A stretch of DNA of 18,951 bases from an uncultured Eubacteriales bacterium (GCA_900544405.1 UQVA01000033.1:1-18951), one strand, 5' to 3'. Counted from the stretch's first letter, positions 5,852 to 14,005 are shown. The notes: generated from the sequence alone by a model not told the origin. Numbers and translations are program-made.

Positions 5852-6080
5852 AAATTCCACAAGCCCTGTGAAATGTGGAAAGACAACCTGTGGAAAACCG
5901 GAAGTCCACAGGGAGAAAAATTGAGACTGTGGAAAAGTAAAAAAATATACACAGAGCCTGTGGAAAAAAAGTCGTTGATGGGACAGGCCGAAACGGGGTT
6001 TTCCACATAAATTTCCCCTACGACTCTTATTACTGCATAAACCTATGACTTATAAATATATATCTTAATTTTTAGCAAGA
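5852..6080. other. oriC: Predicted replication origin oriC
   Basis: Four exact copies of TTTTCCACA or its reverse TGTGGAAAA, a form close to the DnaA box TTATCCACA, lie at 5889-5897, 5928-5936, 5959-5967 (minus) and 5999-6007 (plus). Weaker forms occur at 5853-5861, 5874-5882, 5902-5910 and 5945-5953 (ATATACACA). After the last box comes CCCC (6015-6018), then CTA CGA CTC TTA TTA CTG (6018-6035). This resembles the DnaA-trio element that loads DnaA onto single strands in Bacillus. The AT-rich run from 6036 to about 6075 is the likely unwinding site. Its place between dnaA and dnaN matches the incC half of the B. subtilis origin. No second cluster upstream of dnaA was found. Confidence 0.88.
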
Positions 6081-6094
6081 AAGGGAGGAAGCAT

Positions 6095-7204
6095 ATGCGT
6101 TTCACCTGTGAAAAAAGTATGCTCACGGCGGGCTGGAACATCGCCTGCCGAACCGTGGCCCAAAAGAGCACCATTACCGTCCTGGAGGGCATCCTCTGCA
6201 AGGCCGGCATCGGCCTGAACCTCACCGGCTATAATATGGAGACCGCCATTTCCTATCAGATCGATGCGGAGGTGGCCGAAGCGGGAGAATGTATTCTGCC
6301 TGCCAAGCTGTTCGGCGACATCGTCCGGCAGCTGCCGGAAGGACCTGTCACCGTGGTGGTAGACGAAAATTACAAGGTGTCCATCCGGGCCGGGTACTCG
6401 CATTTCAATATCTCCGCCGAAAGCGCCGAGGATTACCCGGAGCTGCCGGACGTGAATACCGGCCGTCCCGTGCATATCCCCCAGAACAAGCTGAAGGAAC
6501 TGATCTCCGGGACGATCTTTGCCGTTTCCGACAACCAGTCCCGGCCCATTCATACGGGCGTGAAGTTCGAGGTGGAGGACACTGCCATTTCCACCATCGC
6601 CGTAGACGGCTTCCGGCTGGCCCGGCGGACCTTCCATTGCCCGGAGCCCACGGGACGAACCATGAATTTCGTGGTGCCCAGCCCGGCTCTGAAGGAGGTC
6701 GAGAAAATTCTCACGGACACCGACGAGCTGGCGGGCTTCACCCTGGGACCCAAGCACATTCTCTTTGAAATTGGCGGGGCCACGGTGGTCTGCCGCCTGC
6801 TGGAGGGTGAATTCCTGGATTGGCGGAAGGTGGTCCCCACGGACTGCCCCATCAAGCTGACTGCCAACGTGGGGGACCTGAGTTCCTCCATTTCCCGTGT
6901 GGGCCTGATCGTCTCCGAAAAGTACAAAAGCCCCGTGCGCTGCGTGTTCTCGGACCAGACCCTCTTGATGAAAACCAACACCACCATCGGCGCCGCCGAG
7001 GACCGGTGCGCCATCGCCGGAGACGGCAAAGAACTGGAGATCGGCTTCAATGTCCGCTATCTTTCCGATGCCCTCCGGGCGGTGCCCAGCGAGGAGGTCG
7101 TGCTGGAGCTGACCAACGGCCTGAGCCCCATCGTCCTGACCCCCGCCGACAACAAATACGACTTTGCCTACATGGTCCTGCCCGTGCGGATCAAAAACGG
7201 CTGA
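6095..7204 (+). CDS. dnaN: DNA polymerase III beta subunit (sliding clamp)
   Basis: The clamp forms a ring dimer around DNA and holds replicative polymerase and repair factors on the template. The 369-residue product has the length and three-repeat layout of the family. It opens MRFTCEKSMLTAGWNIACRT, has the domain 2 segment FAVSDNQSRPIHTGVKFE with AVDGFRLARR, and ends with YMVLPVRIKNG, a variant of the usual MPMRL-type terminus that forms part of the partner-binding pocket. AAGGGAGG at 6081-6088 fixes ATG 6095. It is the first gene right of the predicted origin and begins a co-directional run with yaaA and recF; no separate strong promoter is evident. Confidence 0.97.
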   Translation: MRFTCEKSMLTAGWNIACRTVAQKSTITVLEGILCKAGIGLNLTGYNMETAISYQIDAEVAEAGECILPAKLFGDIVRQLPEGPVTVVVDENYKVSIRAGYSHFNISAESAEDYPELPDVNTGRPVHIPQNKLKELISGTIFAVSDNQSRPIHTGVKFEVEDTAISTIAVDGFRLARRTFHCPEPTGRTMNFVVPSPALKEVEKILTDTDELAGFTLGPKHILFEIGGATVVCRLLEGEFLDWRKVVPTDCPIKLTANVGDLSSSISRVGLIVSEKYKSPVRCVFSDQTLLMKTNTTIGAAEDRCAIAGDGKELEIGFNVRYLSDALRAVPSEEVVLELTNGLSPIVLTPADNKYDFAYMVLPVRIKNG

Positions 7205-7220
7205 GAACGGGAGGAAAACC

Positions 7221-7472
7221 ATGGAAGTTACCGTGAAAAAGGCCCCGGCCCCCAAGCTATTGACCATCCATACGGAGTTCATCAAGCTGGAAGCGGCCAT
7301 GAAGCTTTCCGGCATCATGGAAAGCGGCGGCCAGGCCAAGGAAGTCATCCAAGAGGGATGCGTCAAGGTCAACGGGGAAGTCTGCACCATGCGGGGCAAA
7401 AAGCTCTACCCCGGGGACATCTTCGCTTTTCAGGGCCACCGGTTCCTGATCGCCGCCCATGCGGCTGAATAA
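7221..7472 (+). CDS. yaaA: S4-domain RNA-binding protein of the YaaA type
   Basis: Small S4-domain proteins of this position are a regular part of the dnaN-recF interval in Firmicutes; their precise role is not settled, with ribosome assembly suggested for the B. subtilis one. The 83-residue product carries an S4 fold: FIKLEAAMKLSGIMESGGQAK followed by VIQEGCVKVNGEVCTMRGKKLYPGD, the typical alpha-L motif. The start at 7221 follows GGGAGG at 7210-7215; an upstream in-frame start at 7164 would overlap the end of dnaN and lacks a ribosome site. It begins 16 bases after dnaN, and its last 14 bases overlap recF, so translational coupling is likely. Confidence 0.9.
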   Translation: MEVTVKKAPAPKLLTIHTEFIKLEAAMKLSGIMESGGQAKEVIQEGCVKVNGEVCTMRGKKLYPGDIFAFQGHRFLIAAHAAE

Positions 7473-8562
7473 ATTGTCCCTCCGGGATTTCCGGAATTAC
7501 AGGGAAGCCACGGTCGATCTGGACCCCGGCGTGAACCTCATCGTGGGAGACAACGCCCAGGGCAAGACCAATTTATTGGAGGCCGTCAGCTATTTGGGCA
7601 GCGGGCGCAGCTTCCGGGCCCAGAAAAATTCGGAAATGATCCGATTCGGGGCGGAATTCGGGGAAATTTACGGAGAAGTCCATTCCCAGGAACGGGACCA
7701 GACCCTCCGGTGGCTGCTGTTCCCCGGACGGCGGCAGATTTTCCGGAACGGGGCAAAAAAGCGCACCGCCGGAGAGCTTTCCGGGGTGCTGCAGACGGTT
7801 TTGTTCTGCCCGGAGGACCTGGGGGTGCTGCGAGCCGGTGCCAGTGGAAGGCGTAGGCTGGCGGACAATGCCCTTTGCCAGCTGCGCCCGAATTACGACG
7901 CCGCTTTGGCGGAATATAGCCGGATTCTGGAGCAAAAGAGCCGTATTCTGAAGGACCGGGTGGAAAATCCGGCGCTGCTGGAAATTCTGCCGGAGTATAA
8001 TGCAAGGCTTTGCCAGGTGGGGGCGCTGCTGATCTCCTACCGGGCCAGATTTTTTGAGGCTCTGGGCAAGGCGGCAAAGGCTTATCATGCCGAATTTTCC
8101 GGCGGGTCCGAGGAATTTACCCTGGAATACCAGACCGTGTCCACGGTGAAGGACCCCTTCGCAAGCCTGTCGCAGCTGGAAGCGGATTTGCAGGCCCATC
8201 TGGATTCCCACCGGCGGGCGGAACTGGACAGCGGCCAATGCCTTACCGGGCCCCATAAGGATGATTTTCTCTGCTGCCTGTCGGGCATCCCTCTGAAAAG
8301 CTACGGCTCTCAGGGACAGGTCCGCACGGCGGCCATCAGCCTGAAGCTGGCCCAAAGAGAACTGATGGAGCGGGAGTGCGGGGAGACCCCGGTGCTGCTG
8401 CTGGACGATGTGCTTTCCGAGCTGGACCCCGGAAGGCAGGATTTTGTGCTGAACAAGATCCGGACCGGTCAGGTGTTCATTACCTGCTGCGAGCAGGAAC
8501 GCTTCACCCGGCTGGGAAAGAGCATCGAGATACAAAAGGGAAGCGTTGTGGGAGAAAAATAG
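7459..8562 (+). CDS. recF: DNA replication and repair protein RecF
   Basis: RecF is an SMC-like ATPase that, with RecO and RecR, loads RecA at single-stranded gaps. The 367-residue product starts MRLNKLSLRDFRNY and has Walker A VGDNAQGKTNLLEAV (G35, K36, T37), the ABC-type signature SYGSQGQVRTAAISLKLAQ, and Walker B PVLLLDDVLSELD (D316, D317). Length is typical. ATG 7459 lies inside the end of yaaA with no clear ribosome site of its own, suggesting coupled translation. Third positions often use G, as in spoIIE, contrasting with the C-rich gyrase genes. No remB gene follows it; a repeat-bearing gap does. Confidence 0.97.
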   Translation: MRLNKLSLRDFRNYREATVDLDPGVNLIVGDNAQGKTNLLEAVSYLGSGRSFRAQKNSEMIRFGAEFGEIYGEVHSQERDQTLRWLLFPGRRQIFRNGAKKRTAGELSGVLQTVLFCPEDLGVLRAGASGRRRLADNALCQLRPNYDAALAEYSRILEQKSRILKDRVENPALLEILPEYNARLCQVGALLISYRARFFEALGKAAKAYHAEFSGGSEEFTLEYQTVSTVKDPFASLSQLEADLQAHLDSHRRAELDSGQCLTGPHKDDFLCCLSGIPLKSYGSQGQVRTAAISLKLAQRELMERECGETPVLLLDDVLSELDPGRQDFVLNKIRTGQVFITCCEQERFTRLGKSIEIQKGSVVGEK

Positions 8563-8754
8563 GAGCGCCTCGCCGGTTCGGCGTATGGAATTCGCAAACA
8601 AAATCGGGGTGCGTCCCGCCCCTCATCCGTCTCGGCTAACGCCGAGCCACCTTCCCCCAGGGGAAGGCTTTTCGCCTCGCCGGGGGCGCCTGCCAAGAAT
8701 CCGGTAGGGACACAACGTGGAAAATCCGGAATACTCAAAACGAAGGAGTAAACT
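8563..8754. other. recF-gyrB gap with repeat
   Basis: This 192-base gap carries repeat copy C and, directly after it, CTTTTCGCCTCGCCGGG, the module also seen near both ends of the window. No terminator with a T-run and no convincing promoter were found. The ribosome site of gyrB (AAGGAG, 8742-8747) ends it. In B. subtilis this gap holds remB. Confidence 0.6.
8616..8668 (+). repeat. CATCCG-hairpin-CCTTCCCC repeat, copy C
   Basis: The copy reads CCGCCCCTCATCCGT, a hairpin CTCGGC TAAC GCCGAG, CCA, and the perfect palindrome CCTTCCCC CA GGGGAAGG. Stem sequence differs from copies A, B and D while pairing is kept. Confidence 0.8.
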
Positions 8755-10683
8755 ATGTCTGAAGAAACCAAGGTAACACAGGAATACGGTGCGGAGCAGA
8801 TCCAGGTGCTGGAAGGGCTGGAAGCGGTCCGGAAGCGCCCGGGTATGTATATCGGCTCCACCTCCGTTTCCGGCCTGCATCATCTGGTCTACGAAATCGT
8901 GGACAACGCCATCGATGAAGCGCTGGCAGGCTACTGCAAGCACATCACCGTCACCATCAACCCCGGCAACTCCATCACCGTCACCGACGACGGCCGCGGT
9001 ATCCCCGTGGACATCCAGCCCCAGACCGGCCGGCCCGCTCTGGAAGTGGTGTACACGGTGCTCCACGCCGGCGGCAAATTCGGCGGCGGCGGCTATAAGG
9101 TTTCCGGCGGTCTTCACGGCGTGGGCGCTTCCGTGGTGAACGCCCTTTCCGAGTGGCTCACGGTCCAGGTCCATAAAAACGGCAATATCTACGAAATGCG
9201 TTTCGCCCGGGGCAACATCACCCAGGAAATGAAGATCGTGGGCAAGACCGACAAGACCGGCACAGTGGTCACCTTTCAGCCGGACCCGGAGATGTTCGAC
9301 ACCCTGGAATACAGCTACGACACCCTCCACACCAGAATGCGGGAGGAGGCCTTCCTGAACGCCGGTCTGAGCATCACCATCACCGACGCGCGGGACGCCG
9401 AAAAAGTCTCCGATACCATGTGCTACGAGGGCGGCATCCGGGAATTTGCCAGCTGGTGCAACCGGAACAAAACCCCCATCCATGACGACGTGATTTACAT
9501 GAGCGGCACCAAGGGGGACGCTTCCGCCGAGATCGCCGTGCAGTACAACGACGGCTACAACGAATTTCTTCTGTCTTTTGCCAACGACGTCCACACCCCG
9601 GAGGGCGGTATGCACGAGACGGGCTTCAAGACGGCCCTGACGAGAGTCCTGAACGCTTACGGTGTGAAAAGCGGCATCATCAAAGGCGATGACAAGGTCT
9701 CCGGCGAGGACTGCCGGGAGGGAATCACCGCCATTATCTCCGTGAAGCTGACGGATGCTCAGTTCGAGGGTCAGACCAAGGCCAAGCTGGGCAACGCATA
9801 CATCCGGACGTTGGTGGACGGCGTGGTCAACGACCAGCTGACAACCTATTTTGAGGAGCATCCCCAGACCGCCCGGGCCATTCTGGACAAGGCCATGATG
9901 GCCAACCGGGCCAGAGAAGCCGCCCGGAAGGCACGGGAATCCATTCGCCGGAAAACCGCTCTGGGCGGTGCGGCCATGCCGGACAAGCTGCGGGACTGCA
10001 ACGAATCTGACCCTGCCCTGACGGAAATCTACATCGTCGAGGGCGACTCCGCAGGCGGCTCCGCCACCCAGGGCCGGGATTCCCGGTTCCAGGCCATCCT
10101 GCCTCTTTGGGGCAAAATGCTGAACGTGGAGAAGGCCCGGGAGGACAAGGTCATCGGCAACGACAAGCTGCAGCCGGTGATTACCGCTCTGGGCGCCGGA
10201 ATCGGCGAGGACTTTGACATCAATAAGCTGCGCTATCATAAAGTGGTCATCATGGCCGATGCCGATGTGGACGGCAGCCATATCCGGACTCTGCTTCTGA
10301 CCTTCTTCTTCCGGTTCATGCGGCCGCTTCTGGAAAACGGCTATGTGTACTCCGCCGTGCCGCCGCTTTTCAAGCTGACCCGGGGCAAGACCACGAGAGT
10401 GGCCTATTCCGAGGCCGAGCGGGACAAGATTTCCGCCGAAATGCGGGGCGGCAATCCCAACGTGAACATTACCATCAACCGCTTCAAGGGCCTTGGCGAA
10501 ATGAACGCCCACGAGCTGTGGGAGACCACCATGGACCCGGAGAAGCGGACCCTACGGCGCATCGAGCTGGAGGACGCTGCCCATGCGGATGAAATTTTCA
10601 CCCTGCTCATGGGCGAAAAAGTGGAGCCCAGAAGGGACTATATCGAAGAAAACGCCAAATATGCGGAGAATTTGGATTATTAA
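8755..10683 (+). CDS. gyrB: DNA gyrase subunit B
   Basis: GyrB supplies the ATPase and part of the cleavage core of gyrase, which introduces negative supercoils. The 642-residue product has a GHKL ATPase domain (EIVDNAIDEALAG, DDGRGIPVDI, and GGLHGVGASVVNALS), a transducer domain, and a TOPRIM domain with EGDSAGGSA (E429) and MADADVDGSHIRTLLL (D502, D504, D506) as metal ligands. The C-terminus ends PRRDYIEENAKYAENLDY, the usual GyrB tail. Length is normal. AAGGAG at 8742-8747 sets ATG 8755. Codons are strongly C-ending, matching rpsF and gyrA. gyrA follows after 111 bases. Confidence 0.98.
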   Translation: MSEETKVTQEYGAEQIQVLEGLEAVRKRPGMYIGSTSVSGLHHLVYEIVDNAIDEALAGYCKHITVTINPGNSITVTDDGRGIPVDIQPQTGRPALEVVYTVLHAGGKFGGGGYKVSGGLHGVGASVVNALSEWLTVQVHKNGNIYEMRFARGNITQEMKIVGKTDKTGTVVTFQPDPEMFDTLEYSYDTLHTRMREEAFLNAGLSITITDARDAEKVSDTMCYEGGIREFASWCNRNKTPIHDDVIYMSGTKGDASAEIAVQYNDGYNEFLLSFANDVHTPEGGMHETGFKTALTRVLNAYGVKSGIIKGDDKVSGEDCREGITAIISVKLTDAQFEGQTKAKLGNAYIRTLVDGVVNDQLTTYFEEHPQTARAILDKAMMANRAREAARKARESIRRKTALGGAAMPDKLRDCNESDPALTEIYIVEGDSAGGSATQGRDSRFQAILPLWGKMLNVEKAREDKVIGNDKLQPVITALGAGIGEDFDINKLRYHKVVIMADADVDGSHIRTLLLTFFFRFMRPLLENGYVYSAVPPLFKLTRGKTTRVAYSEAERDKISAEMRGGNPNVNITINRFKGLGEMNAHELWETTMDPEKRTLRRIELEDAAHADEIFTLLMGEKVEPRRDYIEENAKYAENLDY

Positions 10684-10794
10684 GGGGTAGATTGACCGGC
10701 GGGGCGCTGTTACTGCGTCCCGCCCACGCTCCCCCTGTTCCGGGAAACGCTCCCGTATCCATAACCGCTTTACTTGCAAAAGGAGGACATTCTT
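10684..10794 (+). promoter_or_regulatory. gyrB-gyrA spacer and gyrA ribosome site
   Basis: A hairpin GGCGGGGCG/CGTCCCGCC (10698-10724, one G-T pair) and a smaller CGGGA/TCCCG one occupy the spacer, with no T-run. AAAAGGAGG (10778-10786) lies 8 bases before TTG 10795 and decides the gyrA start. I see no convincing promoter, so gyrA is probably cotranscribed with gyrB. Confidence 0.55.
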
Positions 10795-13317
10795 TTGGCA
10801 CAACACAGGAAAGACTACAAGCCGGAGGACATTCAATATCCCGACCAGACCATTGTCACCTCGGAGCTTGTTCACGAAATGAAAAAGAGCTACATCGAGT
10901 ACGCCATGTCCGTGATCGTCGGACGGGCGCTGCCCGATGTGCGGGACGGCCTGAAGCCCGTCCACCGGCGGATTCTCTACGCCATGTACGAGGACAATCT
11001 GACCTCCGACAAGCCCTACCGGAAATGCGCCACCGCCGTGGGCGACGTGCTGGGCCGGTACCATCCCCATGGCGACGCTTCCGTGTACGACGCCCTGGTG
11101 CGGCTTGCCCAGGACTTCTCCATGCGCTATATGCTGGTGGACGGCCACGGCAACTTCGGCTCCGTGGACGGCGACCCCCCTGCCGCCTACCGTTACACCG
11201 AGGCCCGCATGAGCAAGATCGCCAACGAAATGCTCCGGGACATCGACAAGGATACCGTGGACTGGGACCCCAATTTCGACGAGAGCCGGAAAGAGCCCCG
11301 TGTTCTGCCCAGCCGGTTCCCAAATCTGCTGGTGAACGGCTCCAGCGGCATCGCTGTGGGTATGGCCACCAACATCCCGCCCCACAACCTGACGGAGGTC
11401 ATCAACGCCTGCGTAGCCGTTCTGGACGACCCGGAAATCACCCTTCCGGACCTGATGGAATACATCACCGGCCCGGACTTCCCCACCAGGGGCATCATCC
11501 TGGGCCGGGCGGGCATCCGTGCGGCCTACGCCACCGGCAAGGGCCGTCTGACCCTCCGCTCCCGGACCCATTTTGAGGAGTTCGGCCAGAACCGGACGAG
11601 AATCATCGTCACGGAGCTTCCCTATCAGGTCAACAAGCGGATGCTCATTAAGAACATGGCCGACCAGGTCAACGACAAGCGCCTGGACGGCATTTCCGAC
11701 ATCCGGGACGAGACCGACCGGACCGGTATGCGCATCGTCATTGAGCTGAAAAAGGATGCCAATCCTCAGGTGGTGCTGAACCGGCTGTTCAGCCAGACCA
11801 GTATGCAGACCACCTTTGCCATCAATATGCTGGCCCTGGTGAAGAACCAGTCCCAGCCGAAGGTACTGTCTCTGCGGGAGATTCTGGACGAATATCTGAC
11901 CTTCCAGGAGGAAATTATCGTCCGGCGGACGCAGTACGACCTGCGGAAGGCCCAGGAGCGGGCGCATCTGTTGGAAGGTCTGCTCATTGCCCAGGACAAT
12001 ATCGACGAGGTCATTCACATCATCCGCAATTCCTACGACCAGGCCAAGGAAAACCTGATGAGCCGCTTCGGCCTGTCTGATGTGCAGGCCCAGGCCATTC
12101 TGGATATGCAGCTCAAGCGCCTGCAGGGTCTGGAACGGGAGAAGCTGGAAGCGGAATACAAGGAACTGGAAGAGAAGATTGCCTATTATCAGAAGGTTTT
12201 GCAGGACCCGGCGCTGGTCCGGGGCATCCTGAAGGACGAGCTGATCGCCCTTCGGGACAAGTACGGCGACGACCGGCTCACGGAAATTCAGGACGTGGAG
12301 GACGAAATCGACATCGAGGACCTGATTGAGGAGGAGGATTGCTGCTTCACCATCTCCAATCAGGGCTATGTGAAGCGCATGAGCGTGGACACCTACCGGA
12401 CCCAGAACCGGGGCGGCCGTGGCGTGAACGCACAGAACCTCAAGGATGAGGACTTCGTGAAGATGCTCAGCGTGGCCTCCACCCACGATCATATCCTCTT
12501 CTTCACGGATCAGGGCCAGGTCCATCACCGCAAGGGCTATCAGATTCCCGAGGCAGGCCGCACCGCTCGCGGTACGGCCATGGTGAACATCCTGCCGTTG
12601 GAGCCGGGTGAAAGTGTCACCGCTATGGTAGTGACCCGTGAGTTCCACGATGATGAGTACCTGATGATGGTCACGAAAAACGGCACCGTGAAGCGGCTGC
12701 CCTTCATCGCCCTGAAAACCAACCGGAAGGGCGGCATCCGTGCCCTGACCCTGGACGAAGGGGACCACCTCATCAACGTCATCCGGACCAACGGCAACGA
12801 CAACATTCTCCTGACTACTGCCGACGGCATGGCTATCTGCTTCAACGAGCAGGACGTGCGGCCCATGGGCCGGACCGCTGCGGGTGTCCGGGGCATCTGG
12901 CTGGGCGAGGGCGACTATGTGGTGGGCGCCGAGAAGGCCGAGGAGGGCAAGACCCTGCTGACCGTCACGGAAAACGGCTACGGCAAGCGCACGGAGCTGT
13001 GGGAGTACCTGCGGCTTGGCCCCAACGGCGAGAAGCTGCCCCAGAGCCGGGGCGGCAAGGGCCTGAAGAACTATAACCTCACCGATAAGACCGGCCGGGT
13101 GGCCGGGTGCCGTGTCGTTGACGAAAAGGATGATGTGATGCTGATCGAAAACGGCGGCGTCATCATCCGTATCCCCGCATCCTCCATCAATGTGTACCGC
13201 CGGAACGTCCAGGGCGTGATCGTCATGCGCATCGAGGACGGCAACAAGCTGGTGGGTATCGAGCGCATCCCCCAGGCGGAAGAAGAAACTGCCGAAATTC
13301 CGGAGGAACAGGCTTGA
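10795..13317 (+). CDS. gyrA: DNA gyrase subunit A
   Basis: GyrA carries the DNA breakage-reunion tyrosine and wraps DNA with its C-terminal beta-pinwheel. The product is 840 residues from TTG 10795, chosen because AAAAGGAGG lies 8 bases upstream; an earlier in-frame TTG at 10774 lies upstream of this ribosome site. The N-terminal half contains IEYAMSVIVGRALPDVRDGLKPVHRR, the catalytic Y134 in YRYTEARMSK, and a long coiled-coil stretch. The C-terminal half has the GyrA box QNRGGRG from Q537, near the usual QRRGGKG. In the quinolone-determining loop the sequence is GDASVYD (A95, D99): alanine replaces the usual serine or threonine. The acidic C-terminal tail ends EEETAEIPEEQA. rnhA overlaps its stop by four bases. 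Confidence 0.97.
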   Translation: MAQHRKDYKPEDIQYPDQTIVTSELVHEMKKSYIEYAMSVIVGRALPDVRDGLKPVHRRILYAMYEDNLTSDKPYRKCATAVGDVLGRYHPHGDASVYDALVRLAQDFSMRYMLVDGHGNFGSVDGDPPAAYRYTEARMSKIANEMLRDIDKDTVDWDPNFDESRKEPRVLPSRFPNLLVNGSSGIAVGMATNIPPHNLTEVINACVAVLDDPEITLPDLMEYITGPDFPTRGIILGRAGIRAAYATGKGRLTLRSRTHFEEFGQNRTRIIVTELPYQVNKRMLIKNMADQVNDKRLDGISDIRDETDRTGMRIVIELKKDANPQVVLNRLFSQTSMQTTFAINMLALVKNQSQPKVLSLREILDEYLTFQEEIIVRRTQYDLRKAQERAHLLEGLLIAQDNIDEVIHIIRNSYDQAKENLMSRFGLSDVQAQAILDMQLKRLQGLEREKLEAEYKELEEKIAYYQKVLQDPALVRGILKDELIALRDKYGDDRLTEIQDVEDEIDIEDLIEEEDCCFTISNQGYVKRMSVDTYRTQNRGGRGVNAQNLKDEDFVKMLSVASTHDHILFFTDQGQVHHRKGYQIPEAGRTARGTAMVNILPLEPGESVTAMVVTREFHDDEYLMMVTKNGTVKRLPFIALKTNRKGGIRALTLDEGDHLINVIRTNGNDNILLTTADGMAICFNEQDVRPMGRTAAGVRGIWLGEGDYVVGAEKAEEGKTLLTVTENGYGKRTELWEYLRLGPNGEKLPQSRGGKGLKNYNLTDKTGRVAGCRVVDEKDDVMLIENGGVIIRIPASSINVYRRNVQGVIVMRIEDGNKLVGIERIPQAEEETAEIPEEQA

Positions 13318-13757
13318 AGACCGTGACCCTATACACCGACGGCGCCTGTTCCGGAAACCCCGGCCCCGGAGGCTGGGGGGCCATTCTGGAATACGGCCCC
13401 CATCGGGTGGAGTTGTCCGGCGGCGAAAAAAGCACCACCAATAACCGCATGGAGCTGACCGGGGTTATTATGGGTCTGGAAAAACTGAAAGAGCCCTGCA
13501 TTGTGGAGTTGTATTCCGACTCCAAGTACGTTATTGACGGCCTTTCCAAGGGATGGGCCAAGTCCTGGAGGAGCCGTGGCTGGGTGAAAAGCGACAAAAA
13601 GCCCGCCCTGAATCCGGACCTCTGGGGCAGGCTTCTGGACCTGTGCGACGTCCATCAGGTCCGCTGCCACTGGGTCAAGGGCCATGCGGACAACCCAAAC
13701 AATAACCGCTGCGACGAGCTGGCCGTGGGCGAGTGGCAGAAATTACGGGGGATGTAA
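13314..13757 (+). CDS. rnhA: Ribonuclease HI
   Basis: RNase HI cuts the RNA strand of RNA-DNA hybrids, removing primers and R-loops. The 147-residue product starts KTVTLYTDGACSGNPGPGG after the initiator and has the catalytic set D9, E47 (NNRMEL), D69 (YSDSKYV), and D134, with H124 in WVKGHADNPNNNRCDELA; these match E. coli D10, E48, D70, D134 and H124. The basic handle region is present (SKGWAKSWRSRGWVKSDKKP), so it is the E. coli-like form. The start is TTG 13314, sharing TTGA with the gyrA stop, with GGAGG at 13302-13306 in the gyrA end. Translational coupling to gyrA is likely. Confidence 0.95.
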   Translation: MKTVTLYTDGACSGNPGPGGWGAILEYGPHRVELSGGEKSTTNNRMELTGVIMGLEKLKEPCIVELYSDSKYVIDGLSKGWAKSWRSRGWVKSDKKPALNPDLWGRLLDLCDVHQVRCHWVKGHADNPNNNRCDELAVGEWQKLRGM

Positions 13758-13762
13758 AGGCT

Positions 13763-14005
13763 ATGTACGTGAATATCGGAAGCGACATGGCCCTGCGGGA
13801 CCGGTCCATTATCGGAATTTTTGACATGGATAATACCACGATTTCCACCCGGACCCGGAAATTCTTAAACCGTGCGGAGCAGGAGGGCAGCGTCATTCCC
13901 TGCGACGACCTGCCGAAATCCTTCGTCCTGACCGTGGAGTACGGCATGGAACACGTCCACCTGACCGCCCTGTCCCCACAGACATTGGAAAAGAGATTAA
14001 AATAA
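13763..14005 (+). CDS. remB: DUF370 protein, RemB-type regulator
   Basis: Members of this family include B. subtilis RemB (YaaB), a small protein that with RemA promotes biofilm matrix genes. The 80-residue product fits: MYVNIGSDMALRDRSIIGIFDM, then DNTTISTRTRKFL, LPKSFVLT and a C-terminal LSPQTLEKRLK, all characteristic blocks. ATG 13763 is used because the family begins MY(V/L/I)H-like; an in-frame upstream start at 13733 overlaps rnhA. A weak AAAGG lies just before, 5 bases after the rnhA stop, so the gene is the last of a gyrA-rnhA-remB run. In B. subtilis remB lies between recF and gyrB. The biological role here is inferred. Confidence 0.85.
   Translation: MYVNIGSDMALRDRSIIGIFDMDNTTISTRTRKFLNRAEQEGSVIPCDDLPKSFVLTVEYGMEHVHLTALSPQTLEKRLK

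Noticed and set aside
4350..6008. 552-codon minus-strand frame opposite dnaA and oriC
   Set aside because: It spans the DnaA-box cluster and copy B of the repeat, and has no recognisable domain.
5765..6010. Plus-strand open frame across oriC
   Set aside because: Its codons are the DnaA boxes themselves, and no ribosome site precedes it.
8716..8724. DnaA-box-like CGTGGAAAA before gyrB
   Set aside because: A single one-mismatch site outside the cluster is expected by chance.
8623..10512. 629-codon open frame on the minus strand opposite gyrB
   Set aside because: Same shadow effect in a GC-rich gene; gyrB on the plus strand is certain.
10774..10794. Earlier TTG start for gyrA
   Set aside because: The extra codons are the ribosome site (AAAAGGAGG) of the TTG at 10795.
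10552..12768. 738-codon open frame on the minus strand opposite gyrA
   Set aside because: It mirrors the strongly C-ending codons of gyrA, lacks a ribosome site, and its translation has low-complexity His/Val/Gly-rich composition typical of antisense shadows.
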